Source: Actinostola sp. cb2023 (lineage: Eukaryota; Cnidaria; Anthozoa; Actiniaria; Actinostolidae). From it: a stretch of DNA of 64,000 bases. The stretch is from positions 1 through 64,000 of the forward strand of contig JAUJYZ010001151.1 of the NCBI GenBank assembly GCA_033675265.1, read 5' to 3'. Below, in pieces: positions 11,913 through 24,407 of this stretch (within the stretch, counting starts at the first letter, position 1; the number at the start of each line of letters is the position of its first letter). Both the position numbers and the translations under genes were made by a program. The notes below the pieces were generated by a model. The model was not told the origin of the DNA. It worked only from the letters and a program-made list of their open reading frames with translations, and did no database searches.

Positions 11913-14196
11913 TGCGTACGAGAATGGTCTACTGATACGCATCAGTACAATCTATGTACTTGTACGTACACTTACCGTAAAACTTGAACATGAATCCTTA
12001 ATTACAACTAAGTGTAGACATTGAAGTGGTATTTTAATAGGGAACAGAGGCTCATCAAGACAAATCATGTAAATCCTGAAATATTTATTAGATATTTGAT
12101 TTGATGACTTTATTTAATGAGGGAAAATACGTATTAACCAGTATGTTATTTAATTGTTGTCATTCTATCTAGTGTTTTGAATGTACGTTGCTGTTATTGC
12201 TTTCAGAATTTAGAGAGAGTGGCATATTTAAATAGTTTATTAAAACGCGAAATCTGTTGGGTGTGCATTAAACTATCACTGAAGTATAAAGTTCAAAAAA
12301 TATAACGTTAAATGAGCGATAATATACGACATCGGCAAGGAAGGGCGATTATAATTAAACTCAGACTAATCCTGTACTTTGTAATCGCTATGAACAACAT
12401 CAAAATATTAATCAACTGATAATTTCCTAATGTGATGCACTTATGTTGTCCAACATATAATGTGACTACTTTTGCTTCGAGTGTATCTGAAAGTTCTATA
12501 TGAATATATCGTTGTTCTGCAATCTTTAATTGTTGCAAAACAAGTAACACCGGCATATTGAGTGAAGCAAGCCATGGGTGCAAAAAGCTAGTACGTAAGT
12601 CACTTTTAAAAGCTTCTAATTGTCATAACGATTGCAGCGACGCTACAGCGATCGATGTTGTTGCAAGCGGTTCCCAGTAACGTCACAACCCTCGTCAGTG
12701 GAACTTGTCGTAACCATTAGGTGTCTTGCAACGCTCAATTGTAGTCGTTGCAAGAAAAGTTACATCTATAATTATGCCTACTATAACACCGCCGTTGACA
12801 ACCAGACGATATTTCAATAACCTTTGCTTTCCACAATGAAATCTGAACGAGCAGAATTGATCCATTAAACAGAAACATGTTCATGAAAGAAACAGAGCAA
12901 GCAATCACGCTTTTGGTGCATTGTTGTTTTTATTATTATATGCTTGCTTTCGTTTTATTCAGCTCAGGTCAAAACATAAGGTCTTGAAGTAATATCATCC
13001 CTTGTGGCTTCCTGTTCTTTCGCGCATTTTGAAATGTTAAATAACAACAAAATTAACAGGAACAGTCTAATACTTTGACATCTGTTTTCCTGAAAGGCCT
13101 ATAATGAATGACCGAGTTGGGCAAATATATTTAATCAAGTTTTTAATCATTGACTGATGAACTTAACAAATATAGTTATTTTGAAATCGTGTATATTTTT
13201 TGATTCATTGAGCATTCTTTGTGTTCAACTGTCATTAAGCATCACGTAAAACCTACTATACATTTGATTTATACGACTACGTACCTATCCTATAACGCCA
13301 ACAGCCTTCAACTGTTATTAATTGTTGAGCAGAATATATATAGCATACCTGTGTTGTTTGTGTTCTGTGAGCATACCTGTGTTATTGTGTATTGTGGCGG
13401 ATCCAGTATTTTTTAAAAAGAGGGAGTGGCTCCTAAAAATATTGTCTAAGTATTCAGCACACATTGCCCAGAATGGCTGGACATGTAAGTCATTTGGAGC
13501 CGAAAATCACTGAGCCGTTGCGTAGTTAATGAGCAGCGGGATATTCAAATACAGTAAAAATGGCCGAAAGTCTGTCAGTAGGGTATACTTGAACAGCTCG
13601 TACAGCTTTGTTTTAAGGTTAAAACGAAATATAAAGGGAGATTCTGGTAAAGGAAGGACATACGAAGCTAACTGGTTATTGACTGCTACTGGACATTTAA
13701 AAAAAACCCACTACATTGGCCTTCCGAATATAAGGTACTTTTGAGTGGTTTTGTATGGGAAATTGACAGAACCAATATTCATGACCCGATGTTAACAAAA
13801 ATACGAGCCGTACGAGAAATATAAAGGAATATTCTTGTAGTGCATAAAACAAGCTTTAAAATGATACTTCGTCCATATCAATCGGTTGAAAAAAACCTAC
13901 TACATTGGATCAAAATCTAGAAAAAGTTTAATAAAACCTCAATTTTGGTCACTTATGATAATCAACTACAGCTTTTAACAAATTAGACTGCGTCCGTGAT
14001 CAATTAACTGGAACAGCCGTATACAATAAGTGTGAAGCCCCATGGGAAGTGGCGCGAAATTTAAACTGTCAGTCGAGTTACTCTCTTCAGAATAAATACG
14101 CTTTGGAAGAAGAACAATCACGAATACTCGCTTTACGATGTCTGAAATGTCTAATAGATTAGAAATCCCGCCGTCGAGCAAAACCTTCTCGAATCA
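11913..14196. other. Long non-coding stretch
   Basis: Only short ORFs under 100 codons without recognisable domains. CCYACTACATTGG after an A run occurs at about 13702 and 13893, and GCATACCTGTGTT occurs twice near 13342-13385, suggesting decayed repeats. Mirrored at about 17464-19748. Confidence 0.4.
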
Positions 14197-14203
14197 GTTA
14201 ATT

Positions 14204-14737
14204 CAGGAGCCCATAAGTAGGAGCCTCCATCTACCGTACTGGGTTTGTGAGACGACCTGTGACCGGATCAGGCTATTTTTAGAACACCTTTTCCCACGAA
14301 CTAATCATCAACCATTAGGAATCCCCCATGGGAATTAAACAGAGCCAATCAGCATCATGAGGGAGATGATTTGTGTTTATTTGTGATATATGAACAAAAT
14401 GCATGGCGGACGAAGAAATTGGCGAAATTGAAGAAACTGAAAGTCAAGAGAGCGAAAATGATAGTGATAATTACAGTGACTCTTTTGCAGAGTTTAGTAC
14501 TTCATCGGAAAGTGACCAAAAGACTTCAAGTTCGTGTTCTGTTTCTCAAAGAACTAAAAAATCATCAACTAGTAAACCTACCAAGCCAAAAGCTAGAAAC
14601 TCCGTAACAAAGCCGAAATCAAAAATCCCTGGTGTTAAAATTTCGCGGGGAAACTGGTGTTCTAAAAATAGCCTGATCCGGTCACAGGTCGTCTCACAAA
14701 TACATCCCAGATGGAGGCTCCTACTTATGGGCTCCTG
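14204..14737 (+). mobile_element. Family A DNA transposon, 534 bp, 7-bp TSD
   Basis: The ends CAGGAGCCCATAAGTAGGAG and its complement are followed inward by GTGAGACGACCTGTGACC and TAGAACACC, giving terminal inverted repeats of about 90 bp. The flanks are exactly GTTAATT on both sides (14197-14203 and 14738-14744). A larger relative with the same ends and another 7-bp duplication is at 37176-38820. Internally deleted. Mirrored at 16923-17457, with TSD AATTAAC. Confidence 0.88.
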
Positions 14738-14747
14738 GTTAATTTGA
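14403..14747 (+). pseudogene. Acidic N-terminal remnant of family A ORF
   Basis: A 114-codon frame begins just inside the left end of the family A element and ends in its right inverted repeat. The first 45 residues are rich in E, D and S (MADEEIGEIEETESQES at the start), followed by a Ser/Thr/Lys-rich stretch. The last 40 or so residues are simply the translated inverted repeat. The larger relative also opens with an acidic serine-rich start (MASDSDKEYSSSE at 37343), so this is probably the leader of the transposon's own protein with the rest deleted. In the right arm an extra A near 17072 shifts the frame. No catalytic domain; function unknown. Confidence 0.45.
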
Positions 14748-14849
14748 TACATGTAACGGAACCTTCCAAGTTTGATACTTGACCCTAACTATAACGTGGA
14801 ATCTTGCTGTGTCAATGTAATAAACTACAAGTACCTCGCTTATTTGAAG

Positions 14850-15067
14850 CACTACAAGAAAGTCTGAGAATGAATGGTTATGCCCTCGATGATGCGTTTT
14901 TGTATAATAAATGAAGTCTTAGTAGACGTCATCACATTTGCATATTGAGATTTCAAATCTCTATAACTCATAAACGCAAGGTTCAAATCACAAAATACTG
15001 AACCCACCAACTAGTCAGCTTATATTGAATATATTTTTAAAACAATCTCACTGGGGTGATAAGCACT
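14850..15067. mobile_element. Half copy of TTAA-flanked fold-back MITE
   Basis: Matches one arm of the complete element 39301-39764 (shared TTTGCATATTGAGATTTC, AAATACTGAACCCACCAACT). It ends GGGGTGATAAGCACT followed by TTAA. The other arm is missing. Mirrored at about 16588-16805. Confidence 0.65.
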
Positions 15068-15071
15068 TTAA

Positions 15072-15741
15072 AGTTAGTCATGGTCTTTCGAATTTGTATT
15101 GGCATCCCAACTAATCCTGGCCTCGCTGTGTGAATAGAAACGATCATCTTCTGTGGGATCACTTATTTTTCGTACAAGTCATATAATAAAGTTTCAAATG
15201 TTGCGTTTTTCAACCCAATTGCAACGTGTACTGCGCTTTTTTTCGCAGGCGAGAGCACATCGATTATGGCTTCTAGGAAATATTTGTCAGTTTCGAAAGG
15301 TTAATTGTCAAATAACTTGAACACGGTTCCTGATACCAATCCATCATATTTTGAACTGATGAGATTTTGCATGCATGGCAAATAACTACGTCTGGAGTCA
15401 GCAGCCTTGATGATCTACGTCTGGAGCGTGCATGCTTGGAGATTTCTGCCGGGACTCTTTCCCTATCCGAGCTCATGGATGCAGTGGTATCATATGGTAG
15501 TCGACCATGACAATTGGCAACGTCAACCGTGTGCCTCTTCTGAAGCTATGGTCGCTCCTGTAGTTCTTGACAGGTCACATGTCGATCATGACTTCGCGTT
15601 TTATTGGATCTCGGGATGGATCAGTCAAATCCAGTATTCGAAGACAAACCGCCATAATCCCCCGCCCTTGAGACAAAGTCTAGTTACCCTAGGTACCAGA
15701 GGCTGACGAAAGTAGTCGTGCACTGTGTTAGCGGAGTTAGT
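15072..15741. other. Inner end of left arm, no gene seen
   Basis: Open frames of up to 99 codons occur on both strands, but none shows a recognisable domain or start context. Repeated CTACGTCTGGAG at 15388 and 15416. Mirrored at 15914-16584. Confidence 0.4.
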
Positions 15742-15913
15742 TAGGGAACCATTCCAGCGATAAATATGTATGCACACAGGCTACTATGCTAATCGCTGTC
15801 AAATATAGAGTCAATTAAAGAAATATTGCCGAATTTGTGCAAAAGCTGTATTTTATCACTCTAGCTTTACAGAAATACTTTTGCCATTCCAAAAGGGGGG
15901 GGTGGCTAGCCAC
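15742..15913. other. Palindrome spacer (172 bp)
   Basis: Single-copy loop between the two arms; homology stops sharply on both sides after the shared GCGGAGTTAGT. It holds a run of G near 15896-15903 and no ORF or recognised element. A non-zero spacer is not what a simple missed-adapter read would give. Confidence 0.8.
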
Positions 15914-16922
15914 ACTAACTCCGCTAACACAGTGCACGACTACTTTTCGTCAGCCTCTGGTACCTAGGGTAACTAGACTTTGTCTCAAGGGCGGGGATTA
16001 TGGCGGTTTGTCTTCGAATACTGGATTTGACTGATCCATCCCGAGATCCAATAAAACGCGAAGTCATGATCGACATGTGACCTGTCAAGAACTACAGGAG
16101 CGACCATAGCTTCAGAAGAGGCACACGGTTGACGTTGCCAATTGTCATGGTCGACTACCATATGATACCACTGCATCCATGAGCTCGGATAGGGAAAGAG
16201 TCCCCGGCAGAAATCTCCAAGCATGCACGCTCCAGACGTAGATCATCAAGGCTGCTGACTCCAGACGTAGTTATTTGCCATGCATGCAAAATCTCATCAG
16301 TTCAAAATATGATGGATTGGTATCAGGAACCGTGTTCAAGTTATTTGACAATTAACCTTTCGAAACTGACAAATATTTCCTAGAAGCCATAATCGATGTG
16401 CTCTCGCCTGCGAAAAAAAAAAGCGCAGTACACGTTGCAATTGGGTTGAAAAACGCAACATTTGAAACTTTATTATATGACTTGTACGAAAAATAAGTGA
16501 TCCCACAGAAGATGATCGTTTCTATTCACACAGCGAGGCCAGGATTAGTTGGGATGCCAATACAAATTCGAAAGACCATGACTAACTTTAAAGTGCTTAT
16601 CACCCCAGTGAGATTGTTTTAAAAATATATTCAATATAAGCTGACTAGTTGGTGGGTTCAGTATTTTGTGATTTGAACCTTGCGTTTATGAGTTATAGAG
16701 ATTTGAAATCTCAATATGCAAATGTGATGACGTCTACTAAGACTTCATTTTATTATACAAAAACGCATCATCGAGGGCATAACCATTCATTCTCAGACTT
16801 TCTTGTAGTGCTTCAAATAAGCGAGGTACTTGTAGTTTATTACATTGACACAGCAAGATTCCACGTTATAGTTAGGGTCAAGTATCAAACTTGGAAGGTT
16901 CCGTTACATGTATCAAATTAAC

Positions 16923-17457
16923 CAGGAGCCCATAAGTAGGAGCCTCCATCTGGGATGTATTTGTGAGACGACCTGTGACCGGATCAGGCTATTTTTAGAA
17001 CACCAGTTTCCCCGCGAAATTTTAACACCAGGGATTTTTGATTTCGGCTTTGTTACGGAGTTTCTAGCTTTTTGGCTTGGTAGGTTTACTAGTTGATGAT
17101 TTTTTAGTTCTTTGAGAAACAGAACACGAACTTGAAGTCTTTTGGTCACTTTCCGATGAAGTACTAAACTCTGCAAAAGAGTCACTGTAATTATCACTAT
17201 CATTTTCGCTCTCTTGACTTTCAGTTTCTTCAATTTCGCCAATTTCTTCGTCCGCCATGCATTTTGTTCATATATCACAAATAAACACAAATCATCTCCC
17301 TCATGATGCTGATTGGCTCTGTTTAATTCCCATGGGGGATTCCTAATGGTTGATGATTAGTTCGTGGGAAAAGGTGTTCTAAAAATAGCCTGATCCGGTC
17401 ACAGGTCGTCTCACAAACCCAGTACGGTAGATGGAGGCTCCTACTTATGGGCTCCTG
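16923..17457 (-). mobile_element. Family A transposon, right-arm copy
   Basis: Inverted partner of 14204-14737, with target duplications AATTAAC at 16916-16922 and 17458-17464. One base longer than its partner because of a homopolymer. Confidence 0.85.
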
Positions 17458-19748
17458 AATTAACTGATTCGAGAAGGTTTTGCTCGACGGCGGGATTTCT
17501 AATCTATTAGACATTTCAGACATCGTAAAGCGAGTATTCGTGATTGTTCTTCTTCCAAAGCGTATTTATTCTGAAGAGAGTAACTCGACTGACAGTTTAA
17601 AATTTCGCGCCACTTCCCATGGGGCTTCACACTTATTGTATACGGCTGTTCCAGTTAATTGATCACGGACGCAGTCTAATTTGTTAAAAGCTGTAGTTGA
17701 TTATCATAAGTGACCAAAATTGAGGTTTTATTAAACTTTTTCTAGATTTTGATCCAATGTAGTAGGTTTTTTTTCAACCGATTGATATGGACGAAGTATC
17801 ATTTTAAAGCTTGTTTTATGCACTACAAGAATATTCCTTTATATTTCTCGTACGGCTCGTATTTTTGTTAACATCGGGTCATGAATATTGGTTCTGTCAA
17901 TTTCCCATACAAAACCACTCAAAAGTACCTTATATTCGGAAGGCCAATGTAGTGGGTTTTTTTAAATGTCCAGTAGCAGTCAATAACCAGTTAGCTTCGT
18001 ATGTCCTTCCTTTACCAGAATCTCCCTTTATATTTCGTTTTAACCTTAAAACAAAGCTGTACGAGCTGTTCAAGTATACCCTACTGACAGACTTTCGGCC
18101 ATTTTTACTGTATTTGAATATCCCGCTGCTCATTAACTACGCAACGGCTCAGTGATTTTCGGCTCCAAATGACTTACATGTCCAGCCATTCTGGGCAATG
18201 TGTGCTGAATACTTAGACAATATTTTTAGGAGCCACTCCCTCTTTTTAAAATACTGGATCCGCCACAATACACAATAACACAGGTATGCTCACAGAACAC
18301 AAACAACACAGGTATGCTATATATATTCTGCTCAACAATTAATAACAGTTGAAGGCTGTTGGCGTTATAGGATAGGTACGTAGTCGTATAAATCAAATGT
18401 ATAGTAGGTTTTACGTGATGCTTAATGACAGTTGAACACAAAGAATGCTCAATGAATCAAAAAATATACACGATTTCAAAATAACTATATTTGTTAAGTT
18501 CATCAGTCAATGATTAAAAACTTGATTAAATATATTTGCCCAACTCGGTCATTCATTATAGGCCTTTCAGGAAAACAGATGTCAAAGTATTAGACTGTTC
18601 CTGTTAATTTTGTTGTTATTTAACATTTCAAAATGCGCGAAAGAACAGGAAGCCACAGGGGATGATATTACTTCAAGACCTTATGTTTTGACCTGAGCTG
18701 AATAAAACGAAAGCAAGCATATAATAATAAAAACAACAATGCACCAAAAGCGTGATTGCTTGCTCTGTTTCTTTCATGAACATGTTTCTGTTTAATGGAT
18801 CAATTCTGCTCGTTCAGATTTCATTGTGGAAAGCAAAGGTTATTGAAATATCGTCTGGTTGTCAACGGCGGTGTTATAGTAGGCATAATTATAGATGTAA
18901 CTTTTCTTGCAACGACTACAATTGAGCGTTGCAAGACACCTAATGGTTACGACAAGTTCCACTGACGAGGGTTGTGACGTTACTGGGAACCGCTTGCAAC
19001 AACATCGATCGCTGTAGCGTCGCTGCAATCGTTATGACAATTAGAAGCTTTTAAAAGTGACTTACGTACTAGCTTTTTGCACCCATGGCTTGCTTCACTC
19101 AATATGCCGGTGTTACTTGTTTTGCAACAATTAAAGATTGCAGAACAACGATATATTCATATAGAACTTTCAGATACACTCGAAGCAAAAGTAGTCACAT
19201 TATATGTTGGACAACATAAGTGCATCACATTAGGAAATTATCAGTTGATTAATATTTTGATGTTGTTCATAGCGATTACAAAGTACAGGATTAGTCTGAG
19301 TTTAATTATAATCGCCCTTCCTTGCCGATGTCGTATATTATCGCTCATTTAACGTTATATTTTTTGAACTTTATACTTCAGTGATAGTTTAATGCACACC
19401 CAACAGATTTCGCGTTTTAATAAACTATTTAAATATGCCACTCTCTCTAAATTCTGAAAGCAATAACAGCAACGTACATTCAAAACACTAGATAGAATGA
19501 CAACAATTAAATAACATACTGGTTAATACGTATTTTCCCTCATTAAATAAAGTCATCAAATCAAATATCTAATAAATATTTCAGGATTTACATGATTTGT
19601 CTTGATGAGCCTCTGTTCCCTATTAAAATACCACTTCAATGTCTACACTTAGTTGTAATTAAGGATTCATGTTCAAGTTTTACGGTAAGTGTACGTACAA
19701 GTACATAGATTGTACTGATGCGTATCAGTAGACCATTCTCGTACGCAG
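17458..19748. other. Non-coding stretch, right-arm mirror
   Basis: Inverted copy of 11913-14203; nothing further recognised. Confidence 0.4.
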
Positions 19749-20165
19749 ACCCTGCTTCTCAGCTTTCTAACGAAAAATCGAAGGCTCTGGTAAGAGACAA
19801 ACCGGAAGACCCAGATTCTAGGTCGTCACATATGCTCATGCTCAATATTTTCTAACTTTCGGTGACAAAATGGCGGACTTCAGCGAAGTTATCGCCGATG
19901 CTCTATCAAAACTTAATCTACATTTAAGTCTAATAGAAAAACAAATATCTGGCGACCTAGAATCTGGGTCTTCCGGTTTGACTCTTACCAGAGATTTTGT
20001 CGTTAGAGCGCTGAGAAGGGTATTGACGACTCTTAAATAATATTCATATGCGGGCTTAGCCTCGAATCCAGGAGTTGTTGTTTTGTTATGCTAATTCTTG
20101 CTTTTGTTTTCTATCTCAGAAGTGAGGCTAAGCCCGCATATGAATATTATTTAAGAGTCGTCAAT
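19749..20165. mobile_element. Two adjacent fold-back elements, right-arm copies
   Basis: 19749-20021 mirrors 11640-11912, and 20022-20165 mirrors 11494-11638. Confidence 0.75.
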
Positions 20166-20619
20166 GAGTACGCCGGAGAATGTGTATTAGACATGTGTAT
20201 TATGTCTGAAATCTTTGTAAACATCCGATAATTTCAACACAAAGTATAAATACAAGACCGCGGAGTAGCTGCTAATCCAATAATAGATAAAAGCGGGATG
20301 TTAAAGACGACTACTACGTGTACTAATTGAAACTCTATTCCAAATTCGTCTAATGATTATTTTTATAGCTCCACTGATGAATAAAGCTGAATAATCAGCG
20401 GTAATCAACCACGTCTTCATGATTTAGTCAGTCACAGTTTTAATGACTCTGCAGTCATATTTGCGATAATAGTGTCCAAGGTCTGAACTTTTTCCATGTC
20501 AGATATTCAAATGATCACTGCTCGCTTGAAGGATCCTTGTTCTCTCGCTTTCAATTTGCTATTCGCAAAACAGTTTAAAAGCCCACTTTGTCGAATTTAT
20601 ACCGAGTAGACTTTGGATG

Positions 20620-20908
20620 TCTGATAAAAGAGAAATGACATTCAAAAATAAAACACATCGTTTTCTAAGATTTTGTTTCGAAAATGTATAGGATGGCACG
20701 GCTCTTGCCATCCAATGCATTTTCCAAACAAAATCTTAGAAAACGATCCATTTTATTGTTTTAGTCATTCCCCCTGTGTCAGACATTATGCGCTGAAACT
20801 TCGCACTAATTTCGAGCTGCTCTTTTAATTTCTGGAGTTCATTTTGACACTACGTCTGTTCGATGTATGGGAGTTAGGATCACGTGACCTCTTAGTGCAA
20901 GTCGCCTA
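20620..20908. mobile_element. Truncated fold-back element, right-arm copy
   Basis: Inverted copy of 10752-11040. Confidence 0.7.
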
Positions 20909-21171
20909 TTCCCAAATGAAAACTGTCTCACCGTTTCCTTTTGTTCAACAATGTCTATTCGAAATTAATTACAGTTTTAGTAATAATCGATTACCATCGA
21001 TATTGGACAAAATGCCCATTGAATATTAATGTGTTAAAAAAAACTCTCAGCAGTGTTATATCAAGTATTAAAACCCGAGGCGTAAGGTACATATAATATA
21101 GTTATTGAAATATTTTTATTTTGGAAAGCGCATTTGGGCACTTAATTGGAAAATGCGCTATATAGATAAAG

Positions 21172-21677
<506 letters not shown>

Positions 21678-21699
21678 AGGTAATCATACGGTTTCGAGT

Positions 21700-22641
21700 T
21701 CAATTTGGAAATAATTTGCAAGAGTGTGTTTTTCAAAGAGTATCAAAATTGCACGAGCCCGTAGGGCGAGTGCAATTTGAGCTCTTTGAAAAAAACACAC
21801 GAGTGCAAATTATTCCCAATTGAACGAGAAATCGTACTGATTACCAATTAATAATATTCATGAAAAAAAACACTAGTGCAAATTACTTTTCAACTGCACT
21901 GCTCTTTAATAGCCAATCAGAATCGAGTATTTTTTCATGTATATTATTATTATTATTATTAAATTTGTTTCTTTGGGCATACGTAGTTTCAATATAAATA
22001 ATATGACGAGAAGAGTTTGTGACATTTTTTTTAATACTGTATATTTCGGCTTCTCTCCAGAAGCCATCAACAGCAGTAATGACAAAGGTATTGACTATGC
22101 ATTTATATCTTAGTTGAATATATAGGCGAGACAGCAAGAAGGCTGGAAGAAAGAATAATGGACAACAGCTCCAGAGATCGAAATTCCGCATCCATTCTCA
22201 AACACTGCAAATTAACAGGACACGCACAAGCTAGCAAAGAACATAGCATTCTGGCATCTAATTATGCAAACTACAAGAAAAGAAAAATATCTGAAGCCCT
22301 GTTTATTAAAGAACAAAAAACCGAGCTCAAATGAACAAGGACAATCTATTGGCCTGCGTCTATTCAACTAAGATATAAATGCATAGTCAATACCTTTGTC
22401 ATTACTGCTGTTGATATATTATTTATATATTATTTATATTGAAACTGTATGCCCGGAGAAACATATTTAATAATAATAATAATAATATACATGAAAAAAA
22501 TACTCGATTCTGATTGGCTAAGAGCAGTGCAGTGCAAATTACTTTTTTTTTCATGAATATTATTAATTGTTAATCAGTACGATTTCTCGTTCAATTTGGA
22601 ATAATTTGCACTAGTGTGTTTTGTCACAAACTCTTCTCGTC
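21700..22641. mobile_element. Penelope-like remnant, right-arm copy
   Basis: Inverted copy of 9017-9960, with the hammerhead-like motif at 22044-22073 on the minus strand. Confidence 0.6.
22116..22371 (+). pseudogene. GIY-YIG endonuclease fragment, right-arm copy
   Basis: Same fragment as 9289-9543, now on the plus strand. It opens GAATATATAGGCGAGACAGC (EYIGETA). One extra A near 22320, relative to the left arm, shifts the C-terminal residues out of frame; this is one of several homopolymer differences between the arms. Confidence 0.65.
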
Positions 22642-23403
<762 letters not shown>

Positions 23404-23407
23404 TTAA

Positions 23408-24403
23408 AGTGTCCATGAAACGAAAATGTCGATCCTTATTTTATTGTACATTATTGTTGTTTGGTCTTTCTCTGAACATTTGCTGTATTTAAAAATAGAT
23501 TTTGAGTGTGCGAGCATTTTCTTTTCGCGGTTCGAAAATTATAATTTTCAACCAAAATGTGCGACAAGAGACTGCATGGGCCCTTGACAATGGCTTGGTG
23601 ACGTCAAGAGGTTTGCATGCCTTTGTTGTGCACAACCAGTGACGTCACATTTCTATAGTTTGACCGTGTGGAAATTGTCGCACTTTGAAACCCAAAATGC
23701 CCAACTTCGAGCGGGAAATAAAAAAATGTTTCAGAAGCTCAATTCACTTTTTATTAAAGGAGGACTAGGACGAAGATCGTTCAAAATTTAAAATAGCCAA
23801 AACTCCATAGAAACAATCTTCAAGGATCTTACAATCACTAGTTCAAATATTTTCTCAATATTGGAACAATCAATCCTAAGTAAACATATGGTAAGAAAAC
23901 TCCTTCACACAAACGTTTAGCTTCATAGAAATAAAATTATTCAAGACATTAAACATGAAGAAATGTACGGAGTGAAGCCGTGATGATTGTTTGGGTTGAG
24001 TACGTGACGTCACTGACACCTCTAAAGATTAATAAAAATATATTACTTCCTTTTGGAATTTTTGAGAAAAATAAATAACCAGTAATTATATGGGTCTTTG
24101 AGATTATCTCAGTGAAGTTTCAGCTAAATCAAATTTTGAACGATTTACGTACTAGTCCCCCTTTAACGCCATGTAAACAAGCAAATACTTTTTTTTAATA
24201 TTTGTAAACGTTTATTAAAATATACAATGCAAAACATTTACAATGCAAAACATTATACCCTATGTATTAATATTGTAAAAAAATGTATGGTGTAAATGGA
24301 ATAAAAATCTGAAAAATCTGAACTGAGTGACAAGCAAATACTAAACTATCATATATAGTAGCAAATGAAAATACGGGGTCTGCTGTTTCGTTCCATGGGC
24401 ACT
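23408..24403. mobile_element. TTAA element with nested TTAA MITE, right-arm copies
   Basis: The outer element lies between TTAA at 23404-23407 and 24404-24407. The nested one is 23758-24162 between TTAA at 23754-23757 and 24163-24166. Inverted partners of 7254-8249 and 7495-7899. Confidence 0.75.
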
Positions 24404-24407
24404 TTAA

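Noticed and set aside
15407..15706. 99-codon frame near the palindrome centre, also on the other strand as 16224-15985
   Set aside because: Duplicated only because of the palindrome; overlapping frames on both strands and no domain or start signal.
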